64,000 nucleotides of DNA from Streptomyces malaysiense (GTDB lineage Bacteria; Actinomycetota; Actinomycetes; Streptomycetales; Streptomycetaceae), in assembly GCF_000980885.2 (NCBI RefSeq), contig NZ_LBDA02000003.1:146330-210329 (forward strand). The letters are read 5' to 3'. The notes beneath the pieces were generated by a model. It did not search any database, was not told the origin of the DNA, and saw only the letters and a list, made by a program, of their open reading frames with translations. The translations under genes were made by a program, and so were the position numbers. Shown here in pieces: positions 1-8,662 of this stretch; positions within the stretch are counted from its first letter, which is position 1, and every line of letters starts with the position of its first letter.

Positions 1-274
1 CGGTGAGCCCGCCCCTGTCGTTGGACCTGTCGCCGTTGGCGAAGCGGTCCGGCATGACGAAGTAGAACTGCTCATGGGTGTCGCCGTGCCGGGCCGGCTG
101 GGCCGCGAGGGCCGAGTCGGACGGGGGCGGGGGCGGTGTGGCGGCCTGCGCCGCGCGCGCGGCCAGTGGCTGCACGAGGGCGGCCGTGAGCGCGGCGACG
201 GCGAGGGCCGCGGCTCTCCTGCGGTGGGTGGTGCGACGCCGCGTGGGCGTCGGCCATCTCGGTATCACAGGCAT
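1..274 (-). CDS. Pullulanase / GH13 starch-degrading enzyme, N-terminal part (partial)
   Basis: Only the first 91 codons are in the window; the gene runs off the left edge. An ATG at 274-272 follows AAGGAG at a good distance. The product begins with an Arg-rich n-region and a hydrophobic stretch ending in Ala-rich sequence (about residues 1-45), a secretion signal, then EQFYFVMPDRFANGD, which is the start of the catalytic barrel in GH13 enzymes such as the large secreted Streptomyces pullulanase/amylase. Family assignment rests on this motif and on position beside aml and aglA. Probably digests alpha-glucans outside the cell to feed the MalEFG transporter. Substrate preference cannot be read from this fragment. 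Confidence 0.8.
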   Translation of the reverse strand, partial: MPVIPRWPTPTRRRTTHRRRAAALAVAALTAALVQPLAARAAQAATPPPPPSDSALAAQPARHGDTHEQFYFVMPDRFANGDRSNDRGGLT

Positions 275-367
275 GAACTCCTTGCGATGGCGGCTCTGTC
301 GGGTCCGACCCCACGCCGCGGCTCGGCTTCGGGGCCGGGCGCCCGCGTGACCGTATCCAACGCGAAA

Positions 368-383
368 GGGTTGCAGCAAGAGT
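368..383. promoter_or_regulatory. Candidate MalR half-sites upstream of the pullulanase-type gene
   Basis: The stretch TTGCAGCAAG (371-380) carries overlapping TTGCA and GCAAG elements, the same TGCAAG/CTTGCA words found before aml and between malE and malR. MalR/Reg1-type LacI repressors of Streptomyces are known to act on such repeats; binding here is inferred. Confidence 0.45.
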
Positions 384-417
384 CATGAAACGGTCGGCAA
401 GGAATTTCAAATACCTT

Positions 418-449
418 GGCCCGCGCCACCCTTCGGGGTGGCGCGGGCC
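418..449 (-). terminator. Terminator hairpin after alpha-amylase gene
   Basis: Perfect 14-bp stem (GGCCCGCGCCACCC, 418-431, with its complement 436-449) and TTCG/CGAA tetraloop, starting 10 nt beyond the aml stop on the minus strand. No long U tract, as is common in Streptomyces. Confidence 0.8.
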
Positions 450-459
450 GGCTCCCGGT

Positions 460-1833
460 TCAGCAGGAGGACTTGCCGGCGTAGATCGCCAGCGCGGTGT
501 TCGGGGCCACCGAGGCCGTGAACCAGCCGCTGCCGTTGACCGTCACCGTGGTGTTGTTCTGCACGTTGCAGTAGGTGCCGGCGGGCAGCGAGGTCTGGAA
601 GGAGCGATCGGCCGTCGCGCCCTCGTGGTTGATGACCACATAGCCCTTGTCGCCGCGGCCGAAGGCGATCAGGTTGTCGCCGTCGTCCCACCAGTTGGAG
701 ACCGCCTGGCCGTGCGTGGTGTTGCGGAAGGCGACCATGGACTTGATCTCCGGCCAGGCGTGCTGGCACTTCCAGCCGTCCTGCCAGCAGGCGTTGACCT
801 GGCCGTTGTCGGGCGGGCCCGCGTCGGCGTCGCTCCACTCGTAGCCGGAGTTGATGTCCGGGGAGCCGTAGGGCCAGGCCAGCATGAAGACGTTGGCCAG
901 CGTGTAGTTGGCGCCGTCCTTGTAGTTCAGGGTGGCGCCGTTGCGCTCGGTGTCGTGGTTGTCCACGAAGACGCCGGCCACGTTGCCGGGCAGGTAGCCC
1001 CAGCCCTCGCCGAAGTTGTTCAGGTAGGCGAGCTTCTCGCTGTTGAAGACACGCTTGAGGTCGTAGGCGTAGCGGAACTCCTGGACGTCCCCGTTGCCCG
1101 TGTACTCGGTGGGCTGGACGGCCTCGCCCGCGCCGTAGATGACCTCCTGCTTCCAGTAGACGCCCGGGTCGGTCAGCCGGCTCTTGATGTTCGCCAGGTC
1201 CGCGGCGGCGATGTGCTTGGCCGCGTCGATGCGGAAGCCGTCGGCGCCGAGGGAGAGCAGGTCGTTCATGTACCCGGCGATGGTCGCGCGGACGTGCTCC
1301 GCGCCGGTGTCCAGGTCGGCCAGGCCCACGAGTTCGCAGTTCTGGACGTTCGAGCGGTCCTGGTAGTTGTCGATCGGCGTCCGGCAGGTGTGGAAGTCGG
1401 AGTCCGAGTACAGGCCCGGGTAGTCGTACTTGGTGTACTGCGTGCCGCCGGTGCCGGTGCCGCTGCCGGAGGTCATGTGGTTGATGACCGTGTCCACCAC
1501 GACCTTCACGCCGGCGGCGTGACACGTGGAGATCATGTTCTTGAAGGTGGTCCGGTCTCCGAGCCGACCCGCGATCTTGTACGACACGGGCTGGTACGAG
1601 GTCCACCACTGGGAGCCCTGTATGTGCTCCTCGGGCGGCGAGACCTGCACATAGCCGTAGCCCGCGGGGCCCAGCGTGCTGGTGCACTCACGCGCCACCG
1701 AGGCGTAGTTCCACTCGAACAGGACGGCGGTGACGTCCTTGGCACCGGGCGCGGAGGCGTCGGCTGTCGTCGGGGTCATGACAAGGGCGGCGGCCGCGAG
1801 GGCGACCGCTCCGGAGAGCGTCTTGCGTACCAT
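460..1833 (-). CDS. aml: Secreted alpha-amylase, GH13, without starch-binding domain
   Basis: Endo-hydrolysis of alpha-1,4 links in starch outside the cell. 457 residues from the ATG at 1833, which has AAGGAA 8 nt upstream and begins [10 protein letters not shown] with a clear signal peptide (to about residue 28, ASA). The sequence closely resembles classical Streptomyces alpha-amylases: [12 protein letters not shown] near the start, nucleophile Asp in [10 protein letters not shown], acid/base Glu in YGAGEAV, and [10 protein letters not shown]. It stops right after the C-terminal beta domain ([11 protein letters not shown]), so the CBM20 starch-binding domain of the longer Streptomyces amylases is absent. 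Upstream lie TGCAA/CTTGC repeats; downstream is a strong hairpin, so it is probably a single-gene transcript under MalR and carbon control. Confidence 0.93.
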   Translation of the reverse strand: MVRKTLSGAVALAAAALVMTPTTADASAPGAKDVTAVLFEWNYASVARECTSTLGPAGYGYVQVSPPEEHIQGSQWWTSYQPVSYKIAGRLGDRTTFKNMISTCHAAGVKVVVDTVINHMTSGSGTGTGGTQYTKYDYPGLYSDSDFHTCRTPIDNYQDRSNVQNCELVGLADLDTGAEHVRATIAGYMNDLLSLGADGFRIDAAKHIAAADLANIKSRLTDPGVYWKQEVIYGAGEAVQPTEYTGNGDVQEFRYAYDLKRVFNSEKLAYLNNFGEGWGYLPGNVAGVFVDNHDTERNGATLNYKDGANYTLANVFMLAWPYGSPDINSGYEWSDADAGPPDNGQVNACWQDGWKCQHAWPEIKSMVAFRNTTHGQAVSNWWDDGDNLIAFGRGDKGYVVINHEGATADRSFQTSLPAGTYCNVQNNTTVTVNGSGWFTASVAPNTALAIYAGKSSC

Positions 1834-1863
1834 GTGGGGTTCCTTCGTCGCTGAAGGTGCTTT

Positions 1864-1888
1864 CTGCAAAGTTTCAGAAACCTTGCTG
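1864..1888. promoter_or_regulatory. Candidate MalR operator upstream of aml
   Basis: CTGCAAAG (1864-1871) and CCTTGCTG (1881-1888) form an imperfect inverted pair 31-55 nt upstream of the amylase start codon. Same word family as the malE-malR intergenic sites. Function inferred. Confidence 0.5.
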
Positions 1889-1904
1889 TGACGCAGATGT
1901 TAAA

Positions 1905-1932
1905 GGCCCGCTGCCGGAAAAGGCAGCGGGCC
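1905..1932 (-). terminator. Terminator hairpin after aglA
   Basis: Perfect 11-bp stem GGCCCGCTGCC (1905-1915) / GGCAGCGGGCC (1922-1932) with a 6-nt loop; read on the minus strand it is followed by TTT. It separates the malEFG-aglA transcript from aml. Confidence 0.8.
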
Positions 1933-1968
1933 GTAGGGAAGTTGATGCAAGAAATTTCACACGGGGTG

Positions 1969-3681
1969 TCAGACCGCCGCGGTCCACCACACCGTGGTGT
2001 CGGCGGGCACCTTCGCCTCGCCGCCGGTCTCGGCCACCTCACCGCTCGCCAGCAGCACCCGGCCGTACGCCGGGGTCGTCACCGACTCGCCCGTGGTGTT
2101 GGCGACGCACACGAACTCGCCCCGGCGGAAGGCCAGGACGCCCTCGGGGGCGCGCAGCCACTCCAGCGCGTCCCCGGCGCCCAGGTCGGGCTGGGCGCGG
2201 CGGGCGGCGAGGGCGGCGCGGTACAGCTCCAGGGTGGAGCCCGCCGTCCCGGTCTGCGCCTGGACGCTCAGCTCGCCCCAGTTCTCCGGCTGCGGGAGCC
2301 AGCTGCCGCCGTCGCCGAAGCCGTACGACGATCCCGTGCGGGTCCACGGGATCGGCACCCGGCAGCCGTCGCGGAAGCCGTCCTGGCCCTCGCCGCGGAA
2401 GTACGCCGGGTCCTGGCGCACCTCGTCGGGCAGGTCCACGACGTCCGGGAGACCGAGCTCCTCGCCCTGGTAGAGGTAGGCCGAGCCGGGCAGCGCCAGC
2501 ATCAGCAGGGTCGCGGCGCGGGCCCGGCGCAGGCCGAGTTCGCGGTCGCCGGCCGTGCGGATCTGGGTGCCGAGCCCCGCCGGGTTGGCGAAGCGGGTGG
2601 CGTGCCGGGTGACGTCGTGGTTGGACAGCACCCAGGTGGCCGGGGCGCCGACCGGGCGCATCGCCTCCAGGGTGACGTCGATGACCGCGCGCAGCTCCGC
2701 CGCGTCCCAGGCCGTCGACAGGTACTGGAAGTTGAACGCCTGGTGCAGCTCGTCCGGGCGGACGTAGTTGGCGGTGCGCTCGACGGTCGGGGTCCACGCC
2801 TCGGCCACGAAGATCCGCTCCGGGGGTCCCCCCGGCCGAAGGCTCGGGGCGTACTCGTCGAGGATGGTCCGCCACTGCCGGTAGATGGCGTGCACGCCGT
2901 CCTGGTCGAAGAACGGCATGACATCGTTGCCCAGCAGTTTCAGCTGTTCGGCCGAGCCGAGGTCGGGCAGGCCCTCGGCCTTGACCAGGCCGTGCGCCAC
3001 GTCGATGCGGAAGCCGTCCACGCCCATGTCCAGCCAGAAGCGCAGGATGGAGCGGAACTCGTCGCCGACCGCCGGGTGCTCCCAGTTGAGGTCGGGCTGC
3101 TCGGGGGCGAAGAGGTGCAGGTACCACTCGCCGGGCGTGCCGTCGGGCTCGGTGACGCGGGTCCAGGCCGGGCCGCCGAAGATGGACTCCCAGTCGTTGG
3201 GCGGCAGTTCGCCGTCCGTGCCCTTGCCGGGGCGGAAGTGGTAGCGCTCCCGCAGCGGGGATCCGGGGCCCTCGGCGAGGGCGCGCTTGAACCACTCGTG
3301 CTGGTCGGAGGAGTGGTTGGGCACCAGGTCCACGATGATGCGCAGGCCGTGCTCGTGGGCTTCGCGGATCAGCGCGTCGGCGTCCAGCAGGGTGCCGAAC
3401 ATCGGGTCGACGGCACGGTAGTCGGCGACGTCGTAGCCGGCGTCGGCCTGCGGGGAGGCGTAGAAGGGGCTGAGCCACACCGCGTCGACGCCGAGGTCGC
3501 GCAGGTACGGCAGGCGGGAGCGTACGCCCGCCAGGTCACCCATGCCGTCGCCGTTGCCGTCGGCGAAGCTGCGCGGGTAGACCTGGTAGATGACCGCCTC
3601 CCGCCACCAGTCGCGGCGGTGGCCGGCGATGGTGGCGGTGGCGGAGTCGGTGGCCGGGGCGGCGATGTGCTGCTGGCTCAT
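1969..3681 (-). CDS. aglA: Alpha-glucosidase, GH13 (cytoplasmic maltodextrin glucosidase)
   Basis: Hydrolyses imported maltose/maltodextrins to glucose in the cytoplasm. 570 residues; the ATG at 3681 follows AAGGA closely and no signal peptide is seen. GH13 oligo-1,6-glucosidase/alpha-glucosidase signature: REAVIYQVYPRSFADGNGDG at residues about 25-45, DLVPNHSSD, nucleophile Asp in DGFRIDVAHG, acid/base Glu in FVAEAW and transition-state Asp in LSNHDVTRH. It lies 194 nt downstream of malG in the same direction, as in other Streptomyces mal operons, and ends at a hairpin. The 194-nt gap is GC-rich without a recognisable gene. Confidence 0.93.
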   Translation of the reverse strand: MSQQHIAAPATDSATATIAGHRRDWWREAVIYQVYPRSFADGNGDGMGDLAGVRSRLPYLRDLGVDAVWLSPFYASPQADAGYDVADYRAVDPMFGTLLDADALIREAHEHGLRIIVDLVPNHSSDQHEWFKRALAEGPGSPLRERYHFRPGKGTDGELPPNDWESIFGGPAWTRVTEPDGTPGEWYLHLFAPEQPDLNWEHPAVGDEFRSILRFWLDMGVDGFRIDVAHGLVKAEGLPDLGSAEQLKLLGNDVMPFFDQDGVHAIYRQWRTILDEYAPSLRPGGPPERIFVAEAWTPTVERTANYVRPDELHQAFNFQYLSTAWDAAELRAVIDVTLEAMRPVGAPATWVLSNHDVTRHATRFANPAGLGTQIRTAGDRELGLRRARAATLLMLALPGSAYLYQGEELGLPDVVDLPDEVRQDPAYFRGEGQDGFRDGCRVPIPWTRTGSSYGFGDGGSWLPQPENWGELSVQAQTGTAGSTLELYRAALAARRAQPDLGAGDALEWLRAPEGVLAFRRGEFVCVANTTGESVTTPAYGRVLLASGEVAETGGEAKVPADTTVWWTAAV

Positions 3682-3875
3682 GGCTTCCTTGGTGGTGACG
3701 GAATTCGGGTCATGGCGCGTGGGGTCACGGACGCGTATGGCCCGTGTGGTACGGCGGCGGAGGCGGGCCGGGGGAACGGCGTGCGAGGCGGCCGCGGTGT
3801 CAGCGGGGTCGGATGGACACCGCGGCCGCCTACCCGCGCGTCGGGCGCGCGGGAGCCTCTTGTGCGTCGGGGGCG

Positions 3876-4781
3876 TCAGCCCTTGGTGCCGCCGGAGGTG
3901 AGACCGGTGACGAGGTTCTTCTGCACCAGGTAGAAGAACAGCGAGACGGGTATCGCGATCAGCACCGCGGTGGCGGCCATGTAGTTCCACTCGGCGTCGT
4001 GCTCGCTGACGAAGGTCTGGAGGCCGACGGAGAAGGTGTACTTGGAGTCGTCCAGCATGAAGGTGGTCGCGAAGGCCACCTCGGCGACGGCGGTGATGAA
4101 GTTGTAGAACGCGGCGACGGCCAGACCCGGCCGGGCCAGCGGCAGGATCAGCCGGAAGAAGGTGCCGAACGGCGTGAGTCCGTCCACCCGGCCCGCCTCG
4201 TCGATCTCGATCGGGATCGTGTCGAAGTAGCCCTTGAGCAGCCAGGCGCTGTACGGCACCGCGGTGGTGCAGTTGACGAGGATCAGCGCCCAGTAGGAGT
4301 CGATGAGGCCCAGGTCGCTGAAGATCTGGTACATCGGCACGATCAGGACGGCGATCGGGAACGCCTGGGTGAGCAGCAGGATCCACATCAGCTGCTTGTG
4401 GCCGGGGAAGCGCATCCGGGAGACGGCGTAGCCGGTGGTCGCGGCGAGCAGCACACCGACGACGGTGGTGCCGAGGGCCACGATCATCGTGGACTTGAAC
4501 CAGCTGAAGAACTCCGTGTGCCGGAGCACGTAGCCGTAGTTGGCGAAGCTCATCTTCCCGGCGATGGCGCCCGGGTGCAGGTAGTCGTTCTTGTCCGGGC
4601 CGAGCGAGAGGTAGACCAGCCAGGCCACCGGGGCGACCGCGATCATGCTCGCGGCCATGAGGCCCGCGTGCAGCAGGACGGTGCCGAGGGGTCCGCGCTC
4701 GCCCGGCTGGCGGGCGCGCCCGGCGGGCTTCACGGCGGGGGCCGGCGCGCCGGCCTGCTTCTCGAGGGTGGTGGTGCTCAT
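3876..4781 (-). CDS. malG: Maltose/maltodextrin ABC transporter permease MalG
   Basis: Inner-membrane permease partner of MalF in maltodextrin import. 301 residues from the ATG at 4781, chosen because GCAGGAG precedes it; a longer start at 4820 overlapping the malF stop lacks a ribosome site. Six hydrophobic segments; the EAA loop that docks the ATPase is visible as IDEAGRVDG followed by LILP. No ATPase gene is nearby; in Streptomyces the shared ATPase MsiK is known to energise this importer, and I infer the same here. Confidence 0.92.
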   Translation of the reverse strand: MSTTTLEKQAGAPAPAVKPAGRARQPGERGPLGTVLLHAGLMAASMIAVAPVAWLVYLSLGPDKNDYLHPGAIAGKMSFANYGYVLRHTEFFSWFKSTMIVALGTTVVGVLLAATTGYAVSRMRFPGHKQLMWILLLTQAFPIAVLIVPMYQIFSDLGLIDSYWALILVNCTTAVPYSAWLLKGYFDTIPIEIDEAGRVDGLTPFGTFFRLILPLARPGLAVAAFYNFITAVAEVAFATTFMLDDSKYTFSVGLQTFVSEHDAEWNYMAATAVLIAIPVSLFFYLVQKNLVTGLTSGGTKG

Positions 4782-4800
4782 GGCGGCGGCTCCTGCGGCG

Positions 4801-5805
4801 TCAGACGGCGAGCTGGTCATTGCGCTTCAGCCAGCGGAAGTAGAAGGAGGTGAAGACGGTGACGATCGACAGCAGCAGTACGCCGTAGGCGGCGGACTGG
4901 GCGAAGTCGCGCGGCTGCTGGCCGAAGCCCAGGTAGTAGGCCCAGGTGACGAGGATCTGGGCGTCCGGGGCGCTGGTCGGGCCGAACAGCAGGAAGATGA
5001 TGGCGAACTGGTTGAAGGTCCAGATGACGCCGAGCAGGACCACCGTGGAGCTGACCGAGCGCAGTCCGGGCAGGGTGACGTGCCGGAACCGCTGCCAGGA
5101 GTTGGCGCCGTCCATCTTCGCCGCCTCGTACAGGGTGGTGTCGATGGACTGGAGACCGCCGAGCAGCGAGAGCATCATGAACGGCACACCGCACCAGGTG
5201 TTGACCATGATGGCGGCGAAGCGCTGCCAGAAGGTGTCCTCCAGCCACTGCGGCTGCGGCAGGTGCAGCGCGTGCAGGATCTGGTTGATCGCGCCGGAGT
5301 CGGCGAGCATGATCCGCCAGGAGAAGACGGTGACGAAGGTGGGCACGGCCCACGGCAGGACGAGCAGCACCCGGTAGACGGTGCGGCCGCGCAGCTTCTG
5401 GTTCAGCATCAGCGCGAGGCCGAGGCCGAAGGTGTAGTGCAGGGTCACACAGGCGACCGTCCATACGATCGTCCAGATCACATGGGACCAGAAGCGGTCG
5501 TAGGACAGCGGGCCGAACAGGATGTTCTTGTAGTTGTCCAGACCGACGAACTTGTAGGTCGCGGCGATGTGGTTGACGCCGATGGTGCGCGCCGAGTTGA
5601 GGCTGTTGGCGTCGGTGAGCGTGATGTAGAAACCGCGCACGAGCGGGTAGCCGACGAGCACGGCGAGCACGATGACCACCGGGGCGATCATCGCGTAGGC
5701 GTACCAGTACTTCTGGAGGCTGTTCTTCATGCGCTGCCCCAGCCCTGGCCGAGGCACGCGGTCACCGCGGCTCTTGCCGGTCGCGCGGTCGATGGCGACT
5801 GTCAT
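4801..5805 (-). CDS. malF: Maltose/maltodextrin ABC transporter permease MalF
   Basis: 334 residues. Cytoplasmic N-terminus, then about six membrane segments starting WYAYAMIAPVVIVLAVLVG (around residue 35). EAA loop YEAAKMDGANSW followed by VTLPGL near residue 225. ATG at 5805 with AAGGTG upstream. It stands 97 nt downstream of malE across a large hairpin and overlaps or nearly abuts malG, so malF-malG are translationally close. Pairs with MalG to form the channel. Confidence 0.93.
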   Translation of the reverse strand: MTVAIDRATGKSRGDRVPRPGLGQRMKNSLQKYWYAYAMIAPVVIVLAVLVGYPLVRGFYITLTDANSLNSARTIGVNHIAATYKFVGLDNYKNILFGPLSYDRFWSHVIWTIVWTVACVTLHYTFGLGLALMLNQKLRGRTVYRVLLVLPWAVPTFVTVFSWRIMLADSGAINQILHALHLPQPQWLEDTFWQRFAAIMVNTWCGVPFMMLSLLGGLQSIDTTLYEAAKMDGANSWQRFRHVTLPGLRSVSSTVVLLGVIWTFNQFAIIFLLFGPTSAPDAQILVTWAYYLGFGQQPRDFAQSAAYGVLLLSIVTVFTSFYFRWLKRNDQLAV

Positions 5806-5852
5806 GGTTCGACACCTTCAAATGGTTCAAGGATGGCCGGGCACAGAGCGGT

Positions 5853-5893
5853 GGCCGCCGGCTGCCTCCTCGTGGGTGAGGCAGCCGGCGGCC
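5853..5893 (-). promoter_or_regulatory. Long hairpin between malE and malF
   Basis: Perfect 16-bp inverted repeat (5853-5868 with 5878-5893) around a 9-nt loop, beginning 9 nt after the malE stop. Without a U tract on the minus strand. Such a structure can cut transcription partly or protect the malE 3' end so the binding protein is made in excess over MalF/MalG. That role is known for binding-protein operons in general; here it is inferred. Confidence 0.75.
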
Positions 5894-5901
5894 GTCCGGG
5901 C

Positions 5902-7173
5902 TTACTTGCCGAAGTCGGGGACCAGCTTGCCGATGGCGGCACCGGCGTTGCTCAGGCCCTGGTCCAGCGACTCCTTGCCACTGGCGATCTTCGGCAGCTC
6001 GGTGTCGAGCGGCGCCCACAGCGAGCCGTACTCGGGCAGCGACGGCCGGGGCTGGGCGGCGGACAGCACGCGCTGGAAGCCGGCGGTGCCGGGGTCGGCC
6101 GTCACCTCGGCCGTGTAGGCGTCCGAGCGCGTCGGCAGGGTGGCGTTCTTCAGGGCGATGGTCTCCTGGGAGGAGGCCGAGGTCATGAAGTTGACGAACT
6201 TCAGGGCCGCCGCCTGGTGCGCCTTGTCGGAGCCGGCGTAGACCGCGAGGTTGTGGCCGCCGGTCGGGGCCTCCGCCTTGCCGGTGGAGCCGGCCGGGAC
6301 GACCGCGACGCCCAGGTTGGTCTTGTCCTTGAAGGCGCTGCCCTTGTAGATGTTCGTGTTCTCCCAGGGGCCCTGGATGATCGCGGCGACCTTGCCGTTG
6401 GAGAACGCGTCCATGATGTGGGCGTAGGCGTCCGCGGTGGTGTCGGCCTTGTGCAGGCCCTTGCCGGAGAACAGGCTCAGCCAGGTGGCGTACGCCTTCT
6501 TGGCGGCCGGCGTGTCGATGGTGACCTTCTTGGCGGCGACGTCGACGGTGTCGGTGCCCTCGCCGTACAGGAACGGCTGGCCGTAGTAGCCCGCGGTGGA
6601 GCCCCAGTAGCCGTCCTGGCCGGTCTTGTCCTTGATCTTGGCCGCGTCGCTCTTCAGCTCGTCCCAGGTCTTGGGCGGCGTGCTGATGCCGGCCTTCTTG
6701 AACAGGTCCTTGTTGTAGACCAGGGCCAGGGTGTCGGTGACCAGCGGCACGCCGTAGGTCTTGCCCTGGTACTGCGCCTGCTTGATCAGGTTCGGCTCGA
6801 ACTTGGCCTTGTCGGCGAGGGCCTCGGTGCCGTCCAGCGGCAGGAAGTAGCCCTTCTTGGCGAAGGCGGGGGTCCAGCCGACCTCGGAGCGCAGCACGTC
6901 CGGGGCGCCGGAGGCACCCGCGGCGGTGTCGAACTTGTTCTGCGCCTGGTCGAAGGGGACGTTGACGTACTTGACCTTGATGTTCTTGTTCGCAGCTTCG
7001 AACTTCTGAACGAGGGCCTTGTAGGTCGGTGCCTCATTCGTGGCGTTGGAGGTGTCCCACCAGGTGATGGTGACCGGCCCGTCCGACTTGCTGTCGCTGC
7101 TCCCGCCGCCACAGGCCGTCGCCGCGAGGGCGAGGGACGCCACCAGCGCGGAGGCCGCTATGCCACGCCGCAT
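5902..7173 (-). CDS. malE: Maltose/maltodextrin-binding lipoprotein MalE
   Basis: Extracytoplasmic substrate-binding protein of the MalEFG importer, tethered to the membrane. 423 residues from the ATG at 7173, preceded by AAGGAGAACTC. Signal peptide MRRGIAASALVASLALAATACGGG with lipobox ATAC (Cys about 21). Family 1 solute-binding features: TITWWDT near the mature start, VPFDQAQNKF, and a typical ANKNIKVKYVNVP stretch. First gene of malE-malF-malG-aglA; divergent from malR across 254 nt that carries the repressor half-sites. Confidence 0.93.
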   Translation of the reverse strand: MRRGIAASALVASLALAATACGGGSSDSKSDGPVTITWWDTSNATNEAPTYKALVQKFEAANKNIKVKYVNVPFDQAQNKFDTAAGASGAPDVLRSEVGWTPAFAKKGYFLPLDGTEALADKAKFEPNLIKQAQYQGKTYGVPLVTDTLALVYNKDLFKKAGISTPPKTWDELKSDAAKIKDKTGQDGYWGSTAGYYGQPFLYGEGTDTVDVAAKKVTIDTPAAKKAYATWLSLFSGKGLHKADTTADAYAHIMDAFSNGKVAAIIQGPWENTNIYKGSAFKDKTNLGVAVVPAGSTGKAEAPTGGHNLAVYAGSDKAHQAAALKFVNFMTSASSQETIALKNATLPTRSDAYTAEVTADPGTAGFQRVLSAAQPRPSLPEYGSLWAPLDTELPKIASGKESLDQGLSNAGAAIGKLVPDFGK

Positions 7174-7307
7174 GAGTTCTCCTTGAGGGTTAAGCCCGAG
7201 TGATGCCGACTGCGCCGATGGGGGTGCCCCCGCTTGAGCGAAGCCGAGAGCGGGGGAGGCCGCCGGGCGTCTGGGAACGTAACAGCGATGTAAGCGTTGC
7301 GAAAGAC

Positions 7308-7403
7308 CTTGCAGAAAAAAAGTGCAAGGGAACACGATGGTTACCCTGTCGTTACCGCTCAGCGGTCCGCAGGAACTTGTGCAAGACTCTGCAAGCTCTT
7401 GCC
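7308..7403. promoter_or_regulatory. malE-malR intergenic operator cluster (MalR half-sites)
   Basis: Contains CTTGCAG (7308-7314), GTGCAAGG (7322-7329), CTTGTGCAAG (7376-7385), CTGCAAG (7389-7395) and CTTGCC (7398-7403). Six or so copies of the same half-site in mixed orientation in a divergent promoter. Agrees with the known action of Streptomyces MalR/Reg1 on the malE promoter; exact occupancy is inferred. Confidence 0.7.
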
Positions 7404-7427
7404 ACGAACGAACTCAAAGGGAGCGCA

Positions 7428-8555
7428 ATGAGGCAGCAACCCGCAGGAGGTCGTACGACCGCGCGCACCCGGCGCCCGAGCGGTGTGCAAGGCGAGAGAC
7501 GACCGGTACAGTCCAGTGGCGTGACCACACGGCTTGCCGACATCGCAGCGCAGGCGGGGGTGAGCGAAGCGACCGTCAGCCGGGTCCTCAACGGGAAGCC
7601 GGGCGTCGCCGCCACCACCCGCCAGTCCGTGCTCGCCGCACTCGACGTGCTCGGCTACGAACGGCCGGTACGGCTGCGTCAGCGCAGCGAGGGTCTGGTC
7701 GGGCTCATCACGCCGGAGCTGGAGAACCCGATATTCCCTGCCCTGGCGCAGGTCATCGGCCAGGCGCTGACCCGCCAGGGCTACACCCCGGTGCTCGCCA
7801 CCCAGACCCCGGGCGGCTCCACCGAGGACGAGCTGACCGAGATGCTGGTGGACCGCGGTGTCGCGGGCATCATCTACGTCTCCGGACTGCACGCCGACAC
7901 CACCGCCGACATGCAGCGCTACGAGCGGCTGCGGGCGCAGGGGGTGCCCTTCGTGCTGGTGGACGGGTTCTCGCCGCAGGTGCAGGCGCCGTTCATCTCC
8001 CCCGACGACCGCGCCGCGATGACGCTCGCGGTCACCCACCTCGTCTCGCTCGGCCACACCCGGATCGGGCTCGCGCTCGGCCCGAAGCGGTTCGTGCCCG
8101 TGCAGCGCAAGATCGAGGGCTTCCTGCGGGCGATGCAGGACCAGTTGGGGCTCGGCGCCGAGATGGTGGAGACCGAGCTGGTGCAGCACTCGCTGTACAC
8201 CCTGGAGGGCGGTCAGGCGGCCGCGACGGCGCTGATCGAGCGGGACTGCACCGCGGTGGTCTGCGCCAGCGACATGATGGCCCTCGGCGCCATACGGGCC
8301 GCCCGGCAGCGCGGCCTGGAGGTCCCGCGGGACGTGTCCGTGGTCGGTTTCGACGACTCCCCGCTGATCGCGTTCACCGACCCGCCGCTCACCACGGTCC
8401 GCAAGCCGGTCCCGGCGATGGGGCAGGCCGCGGTGCGCACGCTCCTGGAGGAGATCGGCGGTACGCCCGCGCCGCACAGCGAGTTCGTGTTCATGCCGGA
8501 GCTGGTGGTGCGCGGGTCCACGGCCTCGGCGCCGCACCTGCTGCGCACGTCGTAG
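7428..8555 (+). CDS. malR: LacI-family maltose repressor MalR
   Basis: Represses malEFG-aglA and probably the amylase and pullulanase genes until a maltodextrin-derived inducer appears. N-terminal LacI HTH: TRLADIAAQAGVSEATVSRVLNGKPGV; then a periplasmic-binding-like effector domain (about GLITPELENPIFPAL to ASDMMALGAIRAAR and VVGFDDSPLIAFTDPPLTTV). The ATG at 7428 has AAAGGGAG and gives 375 residues with a 31-residue Arg-rich leader; a GTG at 7521 would give 344 residues, close to the usual MalR length, but has no clear ribosome site. Divergent from malE. Confidence 0.92.
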   Translation: MRQQPAGGRTTARTRRPSGVQGERRPVQSSGVTTRLADIAAQAGVSEATVSRVLNGKPGVAATTRQSVLAALDVLGYERPVRLRQRSEGLVGLITPELENPIFPALAQVIGQALTRQGYTPVLATQTPGGSTEDELTEMLVDRGVAGIIYVSGLHADTTADMQRYERLRAQGVPFVLVDGFSPQVQAPFISPDDRAAMTLAVTHLVSLGHTRIGLALGPKRFVPVQRKIEGFLRAMQDQLGLGAEMVETELVQHSLYTLEGGQAAATALIERDCTAVVCASDMMALGAIRAARQRGLEVPRDVSVVGFDDSPLIAFTDPPLTTVRKPVPAMGQAAVRTLLEEIGGTPAPHSEFVFMPELVVRGSTASAPHLLRTS

Positions 8556-8580
8556 AACTCCTGCGCACGTCGTAGGACTC
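8541..8580 (+). repeat. 20-bp tandem duplication of the malR 3' end
   Basis: CTGCGCACGTCGTAGAACTC (8541-8560) is repeated at 8561-8580 with one change (A to G). The duplicated unit includes the malR stop codon, so the duplication lies at the gene end and does not change the protein length. Confidence 0.85.
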
Positions 8581-8662
8581 TGCCTGTGCCGCAGAAGATG
8601 CGGGGCGGACCCGGCCTTGGGATGATCGGGCTCCGGTGCCTTTTCTGGCAGACTTGATGCCT

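Noticed and set aside
72..410. 112-residue minus-strand frame at the left edge
   Set aside because: The overlapping frame starting at 274 has a signal peptide, ribosome site and GH13 motif, so this one is a shadow.
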